Shown in pieces: positions 53,003 to 64,000 of a DNA stretch of 64,000 bases. A program made the translations under genes and the position numbers. The notes under the pieces were generated by a model that worked only from the letters and a program-made list of their open reading frames with translations, made no database searches and was not told the origin of the DNA. Origin of the DNA: Gillisella vitis (GTDB taxonomy: Bacteria; Pseudomonadota; Alphaproteobacteria; Rhizobiales; Rhizobiaceae); NCBI RefSeq assembly GCF_014204625.1, contig NZ_JACHLU010000002.1:62001-126000 (forward strand). The letters are read 5' to 3'. Every line of letters starts with the position of its first letter. The stretch's first letter is position 1.

Positions 53003-53165
53003 GAGTGCGATCCACGCAACCGATGGAGATTTTCGATCCTGGGAGCCTACAAAGTAGGTGGGTGCCATGTATCCGAACCCACGGGTCCGGACAGGGACAG
53101 CTCCCTCAAGATCGGGTATGGCCCCAGGGATTGTGTTTCCTGTCGAGAGGCGCAGACCGCAAGAC
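53003..53165 (-). ncRNA. ssrS: 6S RNA (SsrS)
   Basis: On the minus strand the transcript closes with a stem TGCGGTCTGCG (53152-53162) pairing over 11 bp, with GU pairs, to CGTGGATCGCA (53006-53016). The rest folds as a long imperfect rod: GGATACATGGCACCCACC and TACTTTGTAGGCTCCCAGG face the 5' half with a large central bulge, as in alphaproteobacterial 6S RNA. It is downstream of zapA on the same strand, the usual position. 6S RNA traps RNA polymerase holoenzyme in stationary phase. Ends are estimated from pairing. Confidence 0.88.
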
Positions 53166-53233
53166 AGATATAGGCTTAAATGCACCAAAGCGCCAGTGGC
53201 ATGAAGGCTATGGTGCCTGTTTATTTACACGCC

Positions 53234-53578
53234 TCAGGACGTCGGATTTTCGGGCTTTGCCATCAGCTTTCGGGTGACGCCATTGAGCTGTTCCGTCAAA
53301 TCAAGAATGGCTCCCACCAGCGCCTCCTCGCGGTTGGCGGCCCCCACGGACGAGGTCTCATAGGTGCTGAGGCGGCGTTTGAGCTCGGCCAGTTCATCCA
53401 TCACCATAATGCCCGCCATCACCGTGACCCGCAGATCACCGATTTCGCCAAACTGGCTTTTCAGATGGCCCACATAGCGGTCAAACTGGTTGGCAAGGTC
53501 AAGCAGATGCTCTTCCTGGCCCTCTTCGCAGGCCATGCGATAGGGTTTTCCATCAATGCTAACCGTGACTTGTGCCAT
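53234..53578 (-). CDS. zapA: Cell division protein ZapA
   Basis: 114 residues. N-terminal MAQVTVSIDGKPYRMACEEG, then HLLDLANQFDRYVGHLKSQFGEIGDLRVTVMAGIMVMDELAELK and a C-terminal helix, the ZapA domain plus coiled coil. ZapA binds and bundles FtsZ. It follows the DUF4164 gene and is followed by 6S RNA, the usual arrangement in Rhizobiales and many other proteobacteria. Confidence 0.93.
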   Translation of the reverse strand: MAQVTVSIDGKPYRMACEEGQEEHLLDLANQFDRYVGHLKSQFGEIGDLRVTVMAGIMVMDELAELKRRLSTYETSSVGAANREEALVGAILDLTEQLNGVTRKLMAKPENPTS

Positions 53579-53617
53579 GTCGATCCGGTTTTCCCTAAAA
53601 CGTGCCCGCAGCCGATC

Positions 53618-53887
53618 TTAACGATCCAGCACGGCTCTGATGGTTTCCATAGCTGTCACCAGACGGCGGGAAACCTCACGGTTTACCTCTTCCAGCCGGT
53701 TGGCCCGAAATTGCGATTGATCAAGTTCTTGCGCAAGGCGGGCGCGATCCGCATGGACCCGTCTGACCTCGTGCTCGACCTCGCTGTTGGTACGTTGAGC
53801 CTCCAGACGCATATCAATGGCATTTTCCAGACCGGAAATGGCCTGTTTCAATGCACCAAGTGCGGCTGCTGTTCTGTCCGTTACCAT
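53618..53887 (-). CDS. DUF4164 family protein
   Basis: 89 residues starting MVTDRTAAALGALKQAISGL. It is a continuous coiled coil rich in Glu, Arg and Ala (for example RTNSEVEHEVRRVHADRARL), matching DUF4164. Function unknown; it lies 39 bp upstream of zapA on the same strand and probably shares its transcript, so a division-linked role is inferred. Confidence 0.88.
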   Translation of the reverse strand: MVTDRTAAALGALKQAISGLENAIDMRLEAQRTNSEVEHEVRRVHADRARLAQELDQSQFRANRLEEVNREVSRRLVTAMETIRAVLDR

Positions 53888-54227
53888 ATTCTTCTGCCCC
53901 GGCTTATTGAAAAAGGCTAGCCGAATCGACCCCTTGGACCCCAAACTTCGCTCACAACACTAGCCACTGGATTTGGCCGCCGTCAACAAAAGCCCGCATT
54001 TCAGGCCAATGCGCTTGTGGACGGAGGTGTTTCAGGCGGTGATGAGCGGTTTGCATCAACAGCAGGGATTGTTCAATTTTAAGGCAGGACTAGAAATATT
54101 GTCTCCAATACAAGCAAGGACATGCCGATTTTATTGACTTGCCGGTTCCACCTGATAAGGATCATCCGCTTTCTGACGTTCGCCGGGACGGCGGCGTCCA
54201 TCGAGACCCGGAACAGGCGGAACACCT

Positions 54228-56204
54228 ATGATTTCTCCCGAACTTCACAACCGGATGGCCAATGCAATCCGATTTCTGTCCATGGATGCGGTTGAAAAGG
54301 CCAATTCTGGCCATCCCGGTATGCCCATGGGCATGGCTGATGTTGCCACCGTCCTCTTTACCCAGTTTTTGAAATTCGACCCCAAGGCCCCCAAATGGGC
54401 CAACCGCGACCGCTTTGTGCTGTCGGCCGGTCATGGTTCGATGCTGATCTACTCGCTGCTCTATTTGACCGGCTATGACGACATCACCATCGACGACATC
54501 AAGAATTTCCGCCAGATGGGCGCAAAAACCGCTGGCCACCCTGAATACGGCCATATCGATGGCATTGAGACCACCACGGGTCCGCTCGGTCAGGGCATTG
54601 CCAATGCGGTTGGCATGGCGATTGCCGAAAAGAAGCTGGCTGCCGATTTTGGTGGTCAGTTGATGAACCATCACACCTACGCCATTGTTGGCGACGGCTG
54701 CCTGATGGAAGGCATCAGCCAGGAAGCGATTTCCTTGGCGGGCCACCTCAAGCTCAACAAACTGATCGTGCTGTGGGACGATAACGGCATTTCCATCGAT
54801 GGCGCGATCTCGCTGGCCGACAGCACCGATCAGCACGCCCGTTTCCGCGCCTCTGGCTGGAACACCTTGGCTGTTGACGGTCATGATCAGGAAGCCATTG
54901 CAGCGGCGATTGCGGCAGCTCAGACCTCTGAAAAGCCAACCCTGATCGCCTGCAAGACCGTGATTGGTTTTGGCTCGCCGAACAAGGCTGGCACGCACAA
55001 AGTACACGGCTCGCCGCTGGGTGCCGATGAAATTGCCGCCACCCGCAAGGCGCTGGGCTGGGAAGAAGAAGCCTTCGTGGTGCCTGCCGACGTGCTGACC
55101 GCATGGCGCGACGCTGCCACCAGCCGGGCCACCACCCATGCTGAATGGCAGAAACTGTTGGACGCATCGCCGAACAAGGATGAATTCCTGCGTCGTTTTG
55201 AGGGCAAGCTGCCAGCTGGCTTTGATGCTGCGATTGATGCCTACAAGAAGAAGCTGACTGAGACCAAGCCGGTTCTGGCCACCCGCAAATCCTCCGAGGA
55301 TGCGCTGGAAGTCATCAACGGCGTGGTTGCCGAGACGCTGGGCGGTTCTGCCGACCTGACCGGCTCCAACAACACCAAGACCAGCCAGACCAAATCCATC
55401 ACGCCGATGGATTTCACGGGTCGCTACATGCACTGGGGCATTCGTGAGCACGGCATGGCTGCGGCCATGAACGGCATTGCGCTGCACGGTGGTCTGATTC
55501 CGTACTCTGGCGGCTTTTTGATCTTCTCGGATTATTGCCGTCCGTCCATCCGCTTAGCAGCCCTGATGGGCATTCGCGTCATTCACGTTCTGACCCATGA
55601 TTCGATTGGTCTGGGCGAAGATGGCCCGACCCACCAGCCGGTCGAGCAGATGGCAGCCTTGCGCGCCATTCCAAATCTGATGATGTTCCGTCCGGCGGAC
55701 GCCACCGAAGTGGCAGAATGCTGGCAGATTGCCCTGACCCATCAGGATCGTCCATCGGGCATTGCGCTGACCCGTCAGAACCTGATTGCCGCCCGCACCG
55801 AATATTCGGCTGAAAACCTCTCGGCCAAGGGCGCTTATGAGCTGTTGGGTGCAGACGACGCCAAGGTATCGATTTTCGCCACCGGCTCGGAAGTGGAGTT
55901 GGCGATCAAGGCCCGCGACGTGCTGGCCTCAAAGGGCATTGCCGCCCGTGTTGTGTCTGCGCCATGCTTTGAGTTGTTCTTCGAGCAGCCCGAAGATTAC
56001 CAGAAGGCTGTGATCGGTACGGCTCCGGTCAAGATCGGCGTTGAAGCCGCGATCCGTCAGGGCTGGGACCAGATCATTGGCTCGGAAGGCACCTTTATTG
56101 GCATGAATGGCTTCGGCGCATCCGGCCCTTACAAGGAATTGTACAAGCATTTTGGCATCACGGTTGAGGCCATTGTCGAAGCCGCAGAAGCCAAGCTGGC
56201 TTAA
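54228..56204 (+). CDS. tkt: Transketolase
   Basis: 658 residues. Thiamine diphosphate enzyme moving two-carbon units between sugar phosphates. N-terminal [20 protein letters not shown], the catalytic [19 protein letters not shown], the cofactor motif [19 protein letters not shown] ... DDNGISIDG, and in the C-terminal half [20 protein letters not shown] and [19 protein letters not shown]. The gene is directly upstream of gap (63 bp), and a hairpin with no T run lies between them, so both may be on one mRNA with processing. Confidence 0.97.
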   Translation: MISPELHNRMANAIRFLSMDAVEKANSGHPGMPMGMADVATVLFTQFLKFDPKAPKWANRDRFVLSAGHGSMLIYSLLYLTGYDDITIDDIKNFRQMGAKTAGHPEYGHIDGIETTTGPLGQGIANAVGMAIAEKKLAADFGGQLMNHHTYAIVGDGCLMEGISQEAISLAGHLKLNKLIVLWDDNGISIDGAISLADSTDQHARFRASGWNTLAVDGHDQEAIAAAIAAAQTSEKPTLIACKTVIGFGSPNKAGTHKVHGSPLGADEIAATRKALGWEEEAFVVPADVLTAWRDAATSRATTHAEWQKLLDASPNKDEFLRRFEGKLPAGFDAAIDAYKKKLTETKPVLATRKSSEDALEVINGVVAETLGGSADLTGSNNTKTSQTKSITPMDFTGRYMHWGIREHGMAAAMNGIALHGGLIPYSGGFLIFSDYCRPSIRLAALMGIRVIHVLTHDSIGLGEDGPTHQPVEQMAALRAIPNLMMFRPADATEVAECWQIALTHQDRPSGIALTRQNLIAARTEYSAENLSAKGAYELLGADDAKVSIFATGSEVELAIKARDVLASKGIAARVVSAPCFELFFEQPEDYQKAVIGTAPVKIGVEAAIRQGWDQIIGSEGTFIGMNGFGASGPYKELYKHFGITVEAIVEAAEAKLA

Positions 56205-56215
56205 AAACAACCATT

Positions 56216-56241
56216 GCCCCGGACAAATGTGGTTCCGGGGC
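56216..56241 (+). other. Hairpin between tkt and gap
   Basis: GCCCCGGA (56216-56223) pairs with TCCGGGGC (56234-56241) around a ten-base loop. No T run follows, so it is not a clear terminator; it may set mRNA stability or partial termination between tkt and gap. Confidence 0.6.
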
Positions 56242-56267
56242 CGATTTGAGAAGCGGGAGTTACTGTA

Positions 56268-57272
56268 ATGACTGTAAAAGTAGCCATTAACGGCTTTGGT
56301 CGTATCGGTCGCAATGTACTGCGCGGCATCATTGAGTCGGGCCGCACCGATATTGAAGTCGTGGCCATCAACGATCTTGGTCCCGTTGAAACCAACGCGC
56401 ATCTGCTGCGTTACGACAGCGTCCACGGCCGGTTCCCGGCAACGGTTGCGGTTGAAGGCGACAGCATTGTCATCAACGGTGGTAAGCCGATCAAGGTAAC
56501 GGCCGTGCGTGATCCCAAGGATCTGCCATGGGCAGATGTTGACATCGCCTTGGAATGCACGGGTATTTTCACCTCCAAGGACAAGGCATCGCTGCACCTT
56601 TCCAACGGTTCGAAGCGCGTTCTGGTGTCGGCTCCTGCTGACGGTGCAGACAAGACCATCGTGTTTGGCGTCAACCACGACACGCTGACCAAGGATGATC
56701 TGGTTGTTTCCAACGCATCCTGCACCACCAACTGCCTTGCTCCTGTTGCCTATGTCCTGCAAAAGGCATTCGGCATCGAAAAGGGCTATATGACCACGAT
56801 CCACTCCTACACCGGCGACCAGCCAACGCTGGACACGATGCATAAGGATCTGCACCGCGCCCGCGCTGCTGCCCTGTCGATGATCCCGACCTCGACGGGT
56901 GCTGCCAAGGCTGTTGGTCTGGTTCTGCCAGAACTGAAGGGCAAGCTGGACGGTTCTGCCATCCGCGTGCCAACCCCGAATGTATCGGTTGTTGACCTGA
57001 AGTTCGTGCCTTCGCGCAATATCACCAAGGAAGAAGTCAACGCTGCGGTGAAGGCTGCTGCTGAAGGCGAACTCAAGGGCATTCTGGCCTACACAGAAGA
57101 GCCGCTGGTTTCCATCGACTTCAACCACGACAGCCATTCGTCCAGCTTCTCGGGCGACCAGACCAAGGTTATGGACGGCAATCTCGTGCGTATCCTCACC
57201 TGGTACGACAACGAATGGGGCTTCTCCAACCGCATGGCCGACACGGCTGTTGCCATGGGCAAGCTGATCTAA
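56268..57272 (+). CDS. gap: Glyceraldehyde-3-phosphate dehydrogenase
   Basis: 334 residues, typical. NAD-binding [11 protein letters not shown] (residues 9-19), [20 protein letters not shown] with the Asp that usually favours NAD, catalytic [12 protein letters not shown] with Cys 152, the His in [10 protein letters not shown] and the C-terminal [13 protein letters not shown]-type helix. Converts glyceraldehyde 3-phosphate to 1,3-bisphosphoglycerate. It follows tkt and ends with its own terminator. Confidence 0.97.
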   Translation: MTVKVAINGFGRIGRNVLRGIIESGRTDIEVVAINDLGPVETNAHLLRYDSVHGRFPATVAVEGDSIVINGGKPIKVTAVRDPKDLPWADVDIALECTGIFTSKDKASLHLSNGSKRVLVSAPADGADKTIVFGVNHDTLTKDDLVVSNASCTTNCLAPVAYVLQKAFGIEKGYMTTIHSYTGDQPTLDTMHKDLHRARAAALSMIPTSTGAAKAVGLVLPELKGKLDGSAIRVPTPNVSVVDLKFVPSRNITKEEVNAAVKAAAEGELKGILAYTEEPLVSIDFNHDSHSSSFSGDQTKVMDGNLVRILTWYDNEWGFSNRMADTAVAMGKLI

Positions 57273-57297
57273 TCGTCTCTTTTGGGGATGTATCAGA

Positions 57298-57330
57298 AGG
57301 CGGAGCGGGAAACCGGTCCGCCTTTTTCAT
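57298..57330 (+). terminator. Terminator of gap
   Basis: Stem AGGCGGA (57298-57304) / TCCGCCT (57317-57323) with a 12-base loop and TTTTTC. About 26 bp past the gap stop. Confidence 0.88.
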
Positions 57331-57573
57331 TTCGTGATCTTGCCCTACTGTGATCACGATTGTTGCGCACAATCAGGATATGGCGATTCTGCCGTATTCT
57401 TCACACGCTTGCGTTGATTGGGGCGCTTCATCTGTCATGGGCAATGCCTTGACGTGAGATGGTTGTTTGCAGCACGACACGGCATGGTTTATTGCGCGGT
57501 TTAAGAAAATGTTACGGCTTTTTTGAAAATTTATGCAGAAAATCAAGAGTGTTACGGAGTTTATTAGACGTTG

Positions 57574-57608
57574 GAGTCTGGCAGGTTCAATCTGAACCTG
57601 CCAGACTC
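57574..57608 (+). promoter_or_regulatory. Perfect 16-bp inverted repeat in the antiporter leader
   Basis: GAGTCTGGCAGGTTCA (57574-57589), three-base loop ATC, then TGAACCTGCCAGACTC (57593-57608). The end is 36 bp before the nhaP2 start. No T run follows, so it is not a typical terminator. It could be an operator or a leader hairpin controlling the antiporter. Confidence 0.65.
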
Positions 57609-57643
57609 TGCTTGAGGGTCGGCGGAAGCAGGGGGTAAAGAGG

Positions 57644-59455
57644 TTGGAACATTTTTATATTGTCACGCTGGTGCTGACCGCGCTGATTTTATTTGCGGCC
57701 TTTTCCAGCCTGATTGCCTTTCGCTTTGGCGCACCTCTGCTTTTGCTGTTTTTGATGATTGGCCTGCTGGCCGGGACCGATGGCCTCGGTATTCATTTCG
57801 ATAACAATTCGGTTGCCTATACCATTGGCTCGCTGGCGCTTGCCGTGATTCTGTTTGATTCCGGCTATACCACCTCGTTACAGTCCTTTCGGCAGGCGGC
57901 AGGTCCGTCAATCACCATGGCAACGCTGGGCGTTTTGCTGACCACGGCCTTTTTCGGGCTGATGGCCTGCTGGGCGCTGAATTTACGATTGCTCGAAGGT
58001 TTGCTGCTGGGCTCGATTGTGGCCTCCACCGATGCGGCGGCGGTGTTTTTCCTGCTGCGTGTGGGTGGCGTCAACATTCGTGACAAGGTGCGCTCGACCC
58101 TTGAAGTTGAGTCTGGCACCAACGATCCCATGGCGATTTTTCTCACCATGGCGCTGGTGCAGATGGTGTCTGCCGGAAAAGATCACACCAGTCTTGACTG
58201 GAGCGTGTTGCGGCTTTTCCTTGAACAGATGGGCATTGGCCTTGCCCTTGGTCTGGTGGGCGGTGCCGTGATTGTGGTGATTGTCAAAAAAATCCCGATT
58301 GATCGCGGCCTGTTGCCGATCATCGTGCTGGCCCTGTCCATGGTGGTGTTTTCCTATACTGGCGTTATTGGTGGCAGCGGATTTTTGGCGGTCTATGTTG
58401 CCGGTATTTATGCGGGCAACCGCAAATTGCCCGGCAAAGCGGCCATTGCCCGTTTTCAGGAGGGTATGACCTGGCTTGCGCAGATCATCATGTTTCTGGT
58501 GCTGGGTCTGTTGGCGACGCCATCGCATTTCTTGAAAATTTTGCTGCCTGCGGTGTTTCTGGGGTTGTTTCTGGTGTTCATTGCCAGACCGGCGGCCGTG
58601 TGGCTCTGCCTCATTCCGTTTGATTATACCCGGCAGGAAAAACGCTTCATTTCATGGGTGGGGCTGCGTGGTGCGGTGTCGATTCTGCTCGGCATCCTGC
58701 CGGTGCTGGGTTCGCTGAAAGGTGGCGAAGTGTATTTCAACACCGCTTTCATTGTGGTGATGATTTCGCTGCTTTTGCAAGGCTGGACCATCAAGCCGAT
58801 GGCCAAGCGGTTGGGCCTGATTATTCCGCCGCGCATTGGTGCCATTGACAAGGTGGAGCTGGATCTGCCGGGGGCTGCCAATCATGAATTGCTGTCCTAT
58901 CGCGTTGTTGCCGGTAGTCCGGTGTTGAGCGGAGCGCGCATTCCGCGCTGGGCCATGCCGTCTTTAGTGGTTCGGGATGGCAAATCCATGCGCTATCAAT
59001 ATGCAGGCCGTTTGCGGGAACATGACCACCTTTATCTGTTCATTGCGCCGGGCTATTCGCGCCTTCTGGACCGGCTGTTTGCCAGCAAAGTGCCGGTGCA
59101 TGATGATGATAGCGAGTTCTTCGGCACCTTCACCATTTCGCCATCCCGCCCGCTGGCAGAGGTGGATGCTGCTTATGGTCCCGGCCTGTTTGCCGAAAGC
59201 GACAAGCATAAGACCCTTGGCGATTTCATGACGGCAAGACTTGGTGGCGTGGCAGAATATGCCGACAGGGTCCGGCTTGGCCATGTTATTTTGATTGTCC
59301 GTGATCTTGACGAAAACGGCCATATCGCGTCGGTTGGCGTATCGATGGAAGCCGTGGACCCCACCGACAATGCGCCGCCATTCGTCAGCCTTCGCGCCAT
59401 GGCCAAATGGTTGATCACCTTGCGTCAACAGTTTTTGGTGAAAAAGGTGGGGTGA
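57644..59455 (+). CDS. nhaP2: K+/H+ antiporter, CPA1 type (NhaP2/CvrA-like)
   Basis: 603 residues. About twelve membrane helices in the first 400 residues, including VASTDAAAVFFLLR and LEVESGTNDPMAIFL, the CPA1 ion-site region with Asp residues, and GLRGAVSILLGILPVLGSL. A TrkA_C-like and a CorC-like domain follow (about 415-600: SYRVVAGSPVLSGARIPRWA, PLAEVDAAYGPGLFAES), as in NhaP2 (CvrA). It exchanges K+ or Na+ for protons across the inner membrane. Start is TTG at 57644 after GGGGGTAAAGAGG. The leader holds a perfect 16-bp inverted repeat. Confidence 0.9.
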   Translation: MEHFYIVTLVLTALILFAAFSSLIAFRFGAPLLLLFLMIGLLAGTDGLGIHFDNNSVAYTIGSLALAVILFDSGYTTSLQSFRQAAGPSITMATLGVLLTTAFFGLMACWALNLRLLEGLLLGSIVASTDAAAVFFLLRVGGVNIRDKVRSTLEVESGTNDPMAIFLTMALVQMVSAGKDHTSLDWSVLRLFLEQMGIGLALGLVGGAVIVVIVKKIPIDRGLLPIIVLALSMVVFSYTGVIGGSGFLAVYVAGIYAGNRKLPGKAAIARFQEGMTWLAQIIMFLVLGLLATPSHFLKILLPAVFLGLFLVFIARPAAVWLCLIPFDYTRQEKRFISWVGLRGAVSILLGILPVLGSLKGGEVYFNTAFIVVMISLLLQGWTIKPMAKRLGLIIPPRIGAIDKVELDLPGAANHELLSYRVVAGSPVLSGARIPRWAMPSLVVRDGKSMRYQYAGRLREHDHLYLFIAPGYSRLLDRLFASKVPVHDDDSEFFGTFTISPSRPLAEVDAAYGPGLFAESDKHKTLGDFMTARLGGVAEYADRVRLGHVILIVRDLDENGHIASVGVSMEAVDPTDNAPPFVSLRAMAKWLITLRQQFLVKKVG

Positions 59456-59541
59456 CGCTTCGGTGACACGCCCCCTTGAACGATGGGCAATCGCGCCTTA
59501 TAAGGACGCCAAATCCGAAAATTCAAGACGGTAGGGGTCCC

Positions 59542-60288
59542 ATGGCTGGCCATTCACAGTTTAAAAACATCATGCATCGCAAGGGCAAGCAGGATGCTGT
59601 GCGCTCAAAGATGTTCTCCAAGCTCGCCCGCGAAATCACGGTGGCCGCCAAGACCGGCTTGCCAGATGTGAACATGAACGCACGTTTGCGCTTGGCGGTT
59701 CAAAATGCCAAGGCACAGTCGATGCCCAAGGACAATATTGAACGCGCCATCAAGAAGGCTTCCGCTGCCGATGGTGAGAACTACGAAGAAATCCGCTATG
59801 AAGGCTACGGCCCCGGCGGCGTTGCCGTGATCGTCGAAGCCTTGACCGACAACCGCAACCGCACGGCGTCCAGCGTTCGCTCCACCTTCTCCAAGGCTGG
59901 CGGCGCATTGGGCGAAACCGGCTCTGTGTCTTTCTCGTTCGATAAGGTTGGTGAAATCACTTACAAGCTCACTGTAGGCGATGCCGACAAGGTGATGGAA
60001 GCTGCCATTGAAGCGGGTGCTGAAGACGTGACCACCGACGAAGACGGCCACACCATCATCTGCGGCTTTGAAGACATCAATGAAGTCTCGAAGGCGCTGG
60101 AAGGCGTGCTGGGCGAAGCCGATTCGGTCAAGGCCGTCTGGCGGCCTCAGAACACTGTGCCAGTGGATGAAGAAAAGGCCCAGTCGCTGATGAAGCTGAT
60201 TGACACGCTGGAAGATGATGATGACGTGCAGAACGTCTATTCCAACTTCGAAGTGTCTGACGAAGTGATGGCCAAGCTTTCGGCCTGA
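59542..60288 (+). CDS. YebC/PmpR family DNA-binding regulator
   Basis: 248 residues. Starts [20 protein letters not shown] (the family MAGHSxxxxIxxRKxxQD pattern), then [69 protein letters not shown] and a final [15 protein letters not shown]. These proteins act in translation or transcription control; more recent work points to relief of ribosome stalling. The frame is open up to 59476 but the family start is at 59542, with GTAGGGGTCC just upstream. Confidence 0.95.
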   Translation: MAGHSQFKNIMHRKGKQDAVRSKMFSKLAREITVAAKTGLPDVNMNARLRLAVQNAKAQSMPKDNIERAIKKASAADGENYEEIRYEGYGPGGVAVIVEALTDNRNRTASSVRSTFSKAGGALGETGSVSFSFDKVGEITYKLTVGDADKVMEAAIEAGAEDVTTDEDGHTIICGFEDINEVSKALEGVLGEADSVKAVWRPQNTVPVDEEKAQSLMKLIDTLEDDDDVQNVYSNFEVSDEVMAKLSA

Positions 60289-60308
60289 TCGAATCCATAT
60301 TGATAGAA

Positions 60309-60345
60309 AAAGCCCGGCTGTGGTGGACCATAGCCGGGCTTCTTG
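60309..60345 (+). terminator. Terminator of yebC
   Basis: Stem AAGCCCGGCT / AGCCGGGCTT with a 12-base loop, followed by CTTGCTG. Twenty bases past the stop; the T run is weak. Confidence 0.75.
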
Positions 60346-60373
60346 CTGTCATTTTATTGGTTGACGTATGGGC

Positions 60374-60540
60374 CTCCCCCCTCATCCCCCTACCGGGGAC
60401 TTCTCCCCGCAGGGGAGAAGAGATGCGAGGCAACGTTTTGTTCTTTCGAGACGAATTTGAGGTTGAGGGCTATCAGCTTGGTCTCTTCTCCCCATCGGGG
60501 AGAAGGTGGCGGCAGCCGGATGAGGGGGGCGGAGCCACGC
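60374..60540. repeat. RIME-like palindrome, inverted copy
   Basis: Same core as at 22321, 45477 and 51998 but in the other orientation: CTCATCCCCCTACCGGGGA, TTCTCCCCGCAGGGGAGAAG, CTTCTCCCCATCGGGGAGAAG and GCCGGATGAGGGGGGCGG. No TIRs. It lies between convergent yebC and glmM. Confidence 0.8.
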
Positions 60541-60576
60541 TTTAAGCGATCCGCCTCTCATCTCAGAGGTGTAATA

Positions 60577-61932
60577 TCAAGCCGCAACTTCACGGCTATT
60601 GGCAATCACGCCAATCAGATCATTGACGATGCGCTCGATCTGGCTGCGGTCATCGCCCTCGGCCATGACCCTGATCAATGGCTCTGTGCCGGAGGGGCGA
60701 ATCACAAGACGGCCGTTTTTGGCCAGTTCGCTCTCGGCATCGGCAATGGCCTGGCGCACATAGGTGTTTTCCAGAGGTTTACCACCTGAAATGCGCACAT
60801 TGCGCAGCAGTTGCGGCACTGGCTCAAACCGATGGCAGATCTGGCTGACGGTCTTGCCGGTGCGTTTGACAGCGGCGAGAATTTGCAGGGCGGCGACAAG
60901 GCCATCGCCGGTGGTGCCGAAATCGGACAGCACAATATGGCCAGATTGTTCGCCACCCACGTTGAAATCGTGCTGGCGCATATGCTCAACCACATAGCGG
61001 TCGCCAACTTTGGTGCGCGCCAGCGTCAGGCCCTTGTCGGTCATGAAGCGCTCAAGGCCAAGATTGGACATCACGGTGGCCACAATGCCGCCGCCGCGCA
61101 AGGTCTGGTCATTGGCCCAGCTTTCGCCGATGACGGCCATCAACTGGTCGCCATCAATCACTGTGCCGGTTTCATCGACAATAATCACCCGGTCGGCGTC
61201 GCCATCGAGCGCAATACCAATATCGGCGCGCACTTCATGCACCTTTTTCTGCAAGGCGGCGGGGTGGGTCGAGCCACACTCCAGATTGATATTGGTGCCG
61301 TTTGGCTCATTGCCAATGGTGATGACTTCCGCTCCCAGCTCCCAAAGGGCGGTAGGGGCTACCTTATAGGCCGCACCATGGGCGCAATCGATGGCGATGC
61401 GCAAACCATTCAGCGTCACATCACGCGGCAGGGTGCGCTTGACGAATTCGATATAGCGGTAGATGTCGCCATCAACGCGCTTGGCACGGCCAATTTCATC
61501 GGCCTTGGCCAGGGGCAGGGGGGCTTCCTGATCCAGCAGGGCCTCGATCTGCCGTTCAATGTCGTCAGACAGCTTGTAGCCATCGGGACCAAACAGCTTG
61601 ATACCATTGTCAGCAAACGGATTATGCGAGGCCGAAATCATCACCCCAATATCGGCGCGCAGCGAGCGTGTCAGCATGGCAACCGCAGGCGTGGGGATCG
61701 GGCCAAGCAGAAACACATCAAGACCAGCAGCAGTAAAGCCCGCCACCAGCGCATTTTCCAGCATATAGCCCGAAAGGCGGGTGTCCTTGCCAATCACCAC
61801 CCGATGGCGATGATGGCCCCGGCGAAAGATTGTGCCAACGGCAATGCCAACCTTCATGGCAATATCCGGCGTCATCGGAAACACGTTGGATTGGCCACGA
61901 ATACCATCGGTGCCGAAATAACGTCGTGTCAT
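60577..61932 (-). CDS. glmM: Phosphoglucosamine mutase GlmM
   Basis: 451 residues. Converts glucosamine-6-phosphate to glucosamine-1-phosphate for peptidoglycan and LPS. Phosphoserine motif [12 protein letters not shown] (Ser 102), the metal loop [16 protein letters not shown], the substrate loop [12 protein letters not shown] and the C-terminal phosphate loop [12 protein letters not shown] are all present. N-terminal [11 protein letters not shown] is the family start. It follows ftsH in order on the minus strand, separated by the repeat-rich 350-bp gap at 61933-62284. Confidence 0.97.
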   Translation of the reverse strand: MTRRYFGTDGIRGQSNVFPMTPDIAMKVGIAVGTIFRRGHHRHRVVIGKDTRLSGYMLENALVAGFTAAGLDVFLLGPIPTPAVAMLTRSLRADIGVMISASHNPFADNGIKLFGPDGYKLSDDIERQIEALLDQEAPLPLAKADEIGRAKRVDGDIYRYIEFVKRTLPRDVTLNGLRIAIDCAHGAAYKVAPTALWELGAEVITIGNEPNGTNINLECGSTHPAALQKKVHEVRADIGIALDGDADRVIIVDETGTVIDGDQLMAVIGESWANDQTLRGGGIVATVMSNLGLERFMTDKGLTLARTKVGDRYVVEHMRQHDFNVGGEQSGHIVLSDFGTTGDGLVAALQILAAVKRTGKTVSQICHRFEPVPQLLRNVRISGGKPLENTYVRQAIADAESELAKNGRLVIRPSGTEPLIRVMAEGDDRSQIERIVNDLIGVIANSREVAA

Positions 61933-62001
61933 GCTGTCTCCTGAATTTTTATAGGGCGATCATATGCAAGCCGCATCGATCTGCATCGCGCATTTATCTC
62001 T

Positions 62002-62050
62002 GTTTGTCTTTTCGGGAAAACCGGGCTCCACTTTTCCCTGACAAACTCTA
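62002..62050 (+). repeat. Short dispersed repeat D, copy 3
   Basis: TTTTCGGGAAAACCGGGCTC then CACTTTTCCCTGACAAACTC, the same unit as at 22552 with a one-base insertion. It directly joins palindromic repeat copy 2. Confidence 0.78.
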
Positions 62051-62162
62051 CAGCGACCCTTTGTGCGCCATATATGGCGCACAAAGGATCGCTGTAGCTC
62101 TTTATATCTGCTGCATAATTTTCTCTTTAAACCGATTCCGGTTCAAAGAATGATGCAGTAGC
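62048..62162 (+). repeat. Two-hairpin intergenic palindrome, copy 2
   Basis: First hairpin: outer arms CTACAGCGA and TCGCTGTAG, inner arms CCTTTGTGCGCCATA and TATGGCGCACAAAGG, almost perfectly palindromic over 50 bp. Second hairpin: CTGCATAATTTTCTCTTT to AAAGAATGATGCAG. Same architecture as at 6123-6211. Confidence 0.82.
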
Positions 62163-62226
62163 GCTGTCATGCCACAGATTGTTGCGAAATTCACTTAAAT
62201 TACCGTCAACATTGATTATATGCCGT

Positions 62227-62263
62227 TACCAAAAAGAAAGCCGCCCGGATAGGGGCGGCTTTT
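62227..62263 (-). terminator. Terminator of ftsH
   Basis: Stem AAAGCCGCCC / GGGCGGCTTT around TATC; the minus strand continues CTTTTTGG. It is about 20 bp past the ftsH stop. Confidence 0.88.
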
Positions 62264-62284
62264 GCATGTCATCAAAGCCTGGCT

Positions 62285-64000
<1,716 letters not shown>

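Noticed and set aside
54162-55487. 441-codon frame antisense to tkt
   Set aside because: A shadow of the tkt coding sequence with no ribosome site or family match.
60811-61944. 377-codon frame antisense to glmM
   Set aside because: Shadow of the conserved glmM frame.

Overview
The window looks like a stretch of a Rhizobiaceae chromosome (Agrobacterium / Allorhizobium / Rhizobium type). Reasons: alphaproteobacterial-only families (GapR/DUF2312, RcdA/DUF1465, DUF1192, DUF4164, DUF1036, DUF1244), homospermidine synthase, an alphaproteobacterial-type 6S RNA, zinc-free L31 and L36 proteins, and RIME-like intergenic palindromes typical of rhizobia. Genus and species cannot be fixed from the sequence alone. 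It is mostly housekeeping DNA: there is no prophage, integrase, transposase gene, CRISPR array, rRNA or recognisable tRNA.

Layout. 1-6.3 kb: an outer-membrane beta-barrel protein cut by the left edge, KdsD-type sugar-phosphate isomerase, an NfeD/stomatin pair, and the preQ0 operon queC-queD-queE behind a preQ1-I riboswitch. 6.3-14 kb: a chemoreceptor, ferrochelatase, a LysM-tailed 5'-nucleotidase, an Omp10-like lipoprotein and homospermidine synthase, all on the minus strand. 14-18 kb: tightly overlapping minus-strand operon pepF-pabB-pabC-like-yciI. 18.5-22.3 kb: an NtrC-type response regulator with an altered GAFTGA loop and a secreted M15/DUF882 protein. 22.7-30.7 kb: gapR, DUF1244, N-formylglutamate amidohydrolase, DUF1036-pyk, alpha/beta hydrolase, TPR protein, rpmJ, purEK and two divergent DUF465 genes. 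30.9-41 kb: ArsR regulator, TSUP permease, a ThiE-like protein, a Sel1 protein, SuhB, an orphan MotA/TolQ plus OmpA/MotB stator pair, an FAD dehydrogenase and an ABC exporter. 41-49.7 kb: rpmE, PhzF, a 51-residue membrane protein, an MFS transporter, DUF1192, rcdA, then fba, pgk, ymdB and 5-FCL. 49.7-64 kb: a second chemoreceptor, a PaiB-like protein, 6S RNA, zapA, DUF4164, tkt-gap, a K+/H+ antiporter, yebC, glmM and ftsH (cut by the right edge).

The genes form a few functional groups: queuosine precursor synthesis (queCDE); folate/PABA synthesis; lower glycolysis and pentose phosphate metabolism (pyk, fba, pgk, tkt, gap); purine synthesis (purEK); cell-cycle and envelope functions (gapR, rcdA, zapA, glmM, ftsH). 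The intergenic DNA is unusually informative. It holds a riboswitch, 6S RNA, a CtrA-box candidate next to rcdA, a LacI-type palindrome before fba, many intrinsic terminators, and several families of short palindromic repeats. One repeat, at 51960-52185, has 24-bp terminal inverted repeats and an intact 9-bp target duplication, so it behaves like a non-autonomous mobile element. No new multi-gene system was found; the most unusual items are this MITE family, the orphan stator pair, the altered sigma-54 activator loop and several regulatory hairpins.
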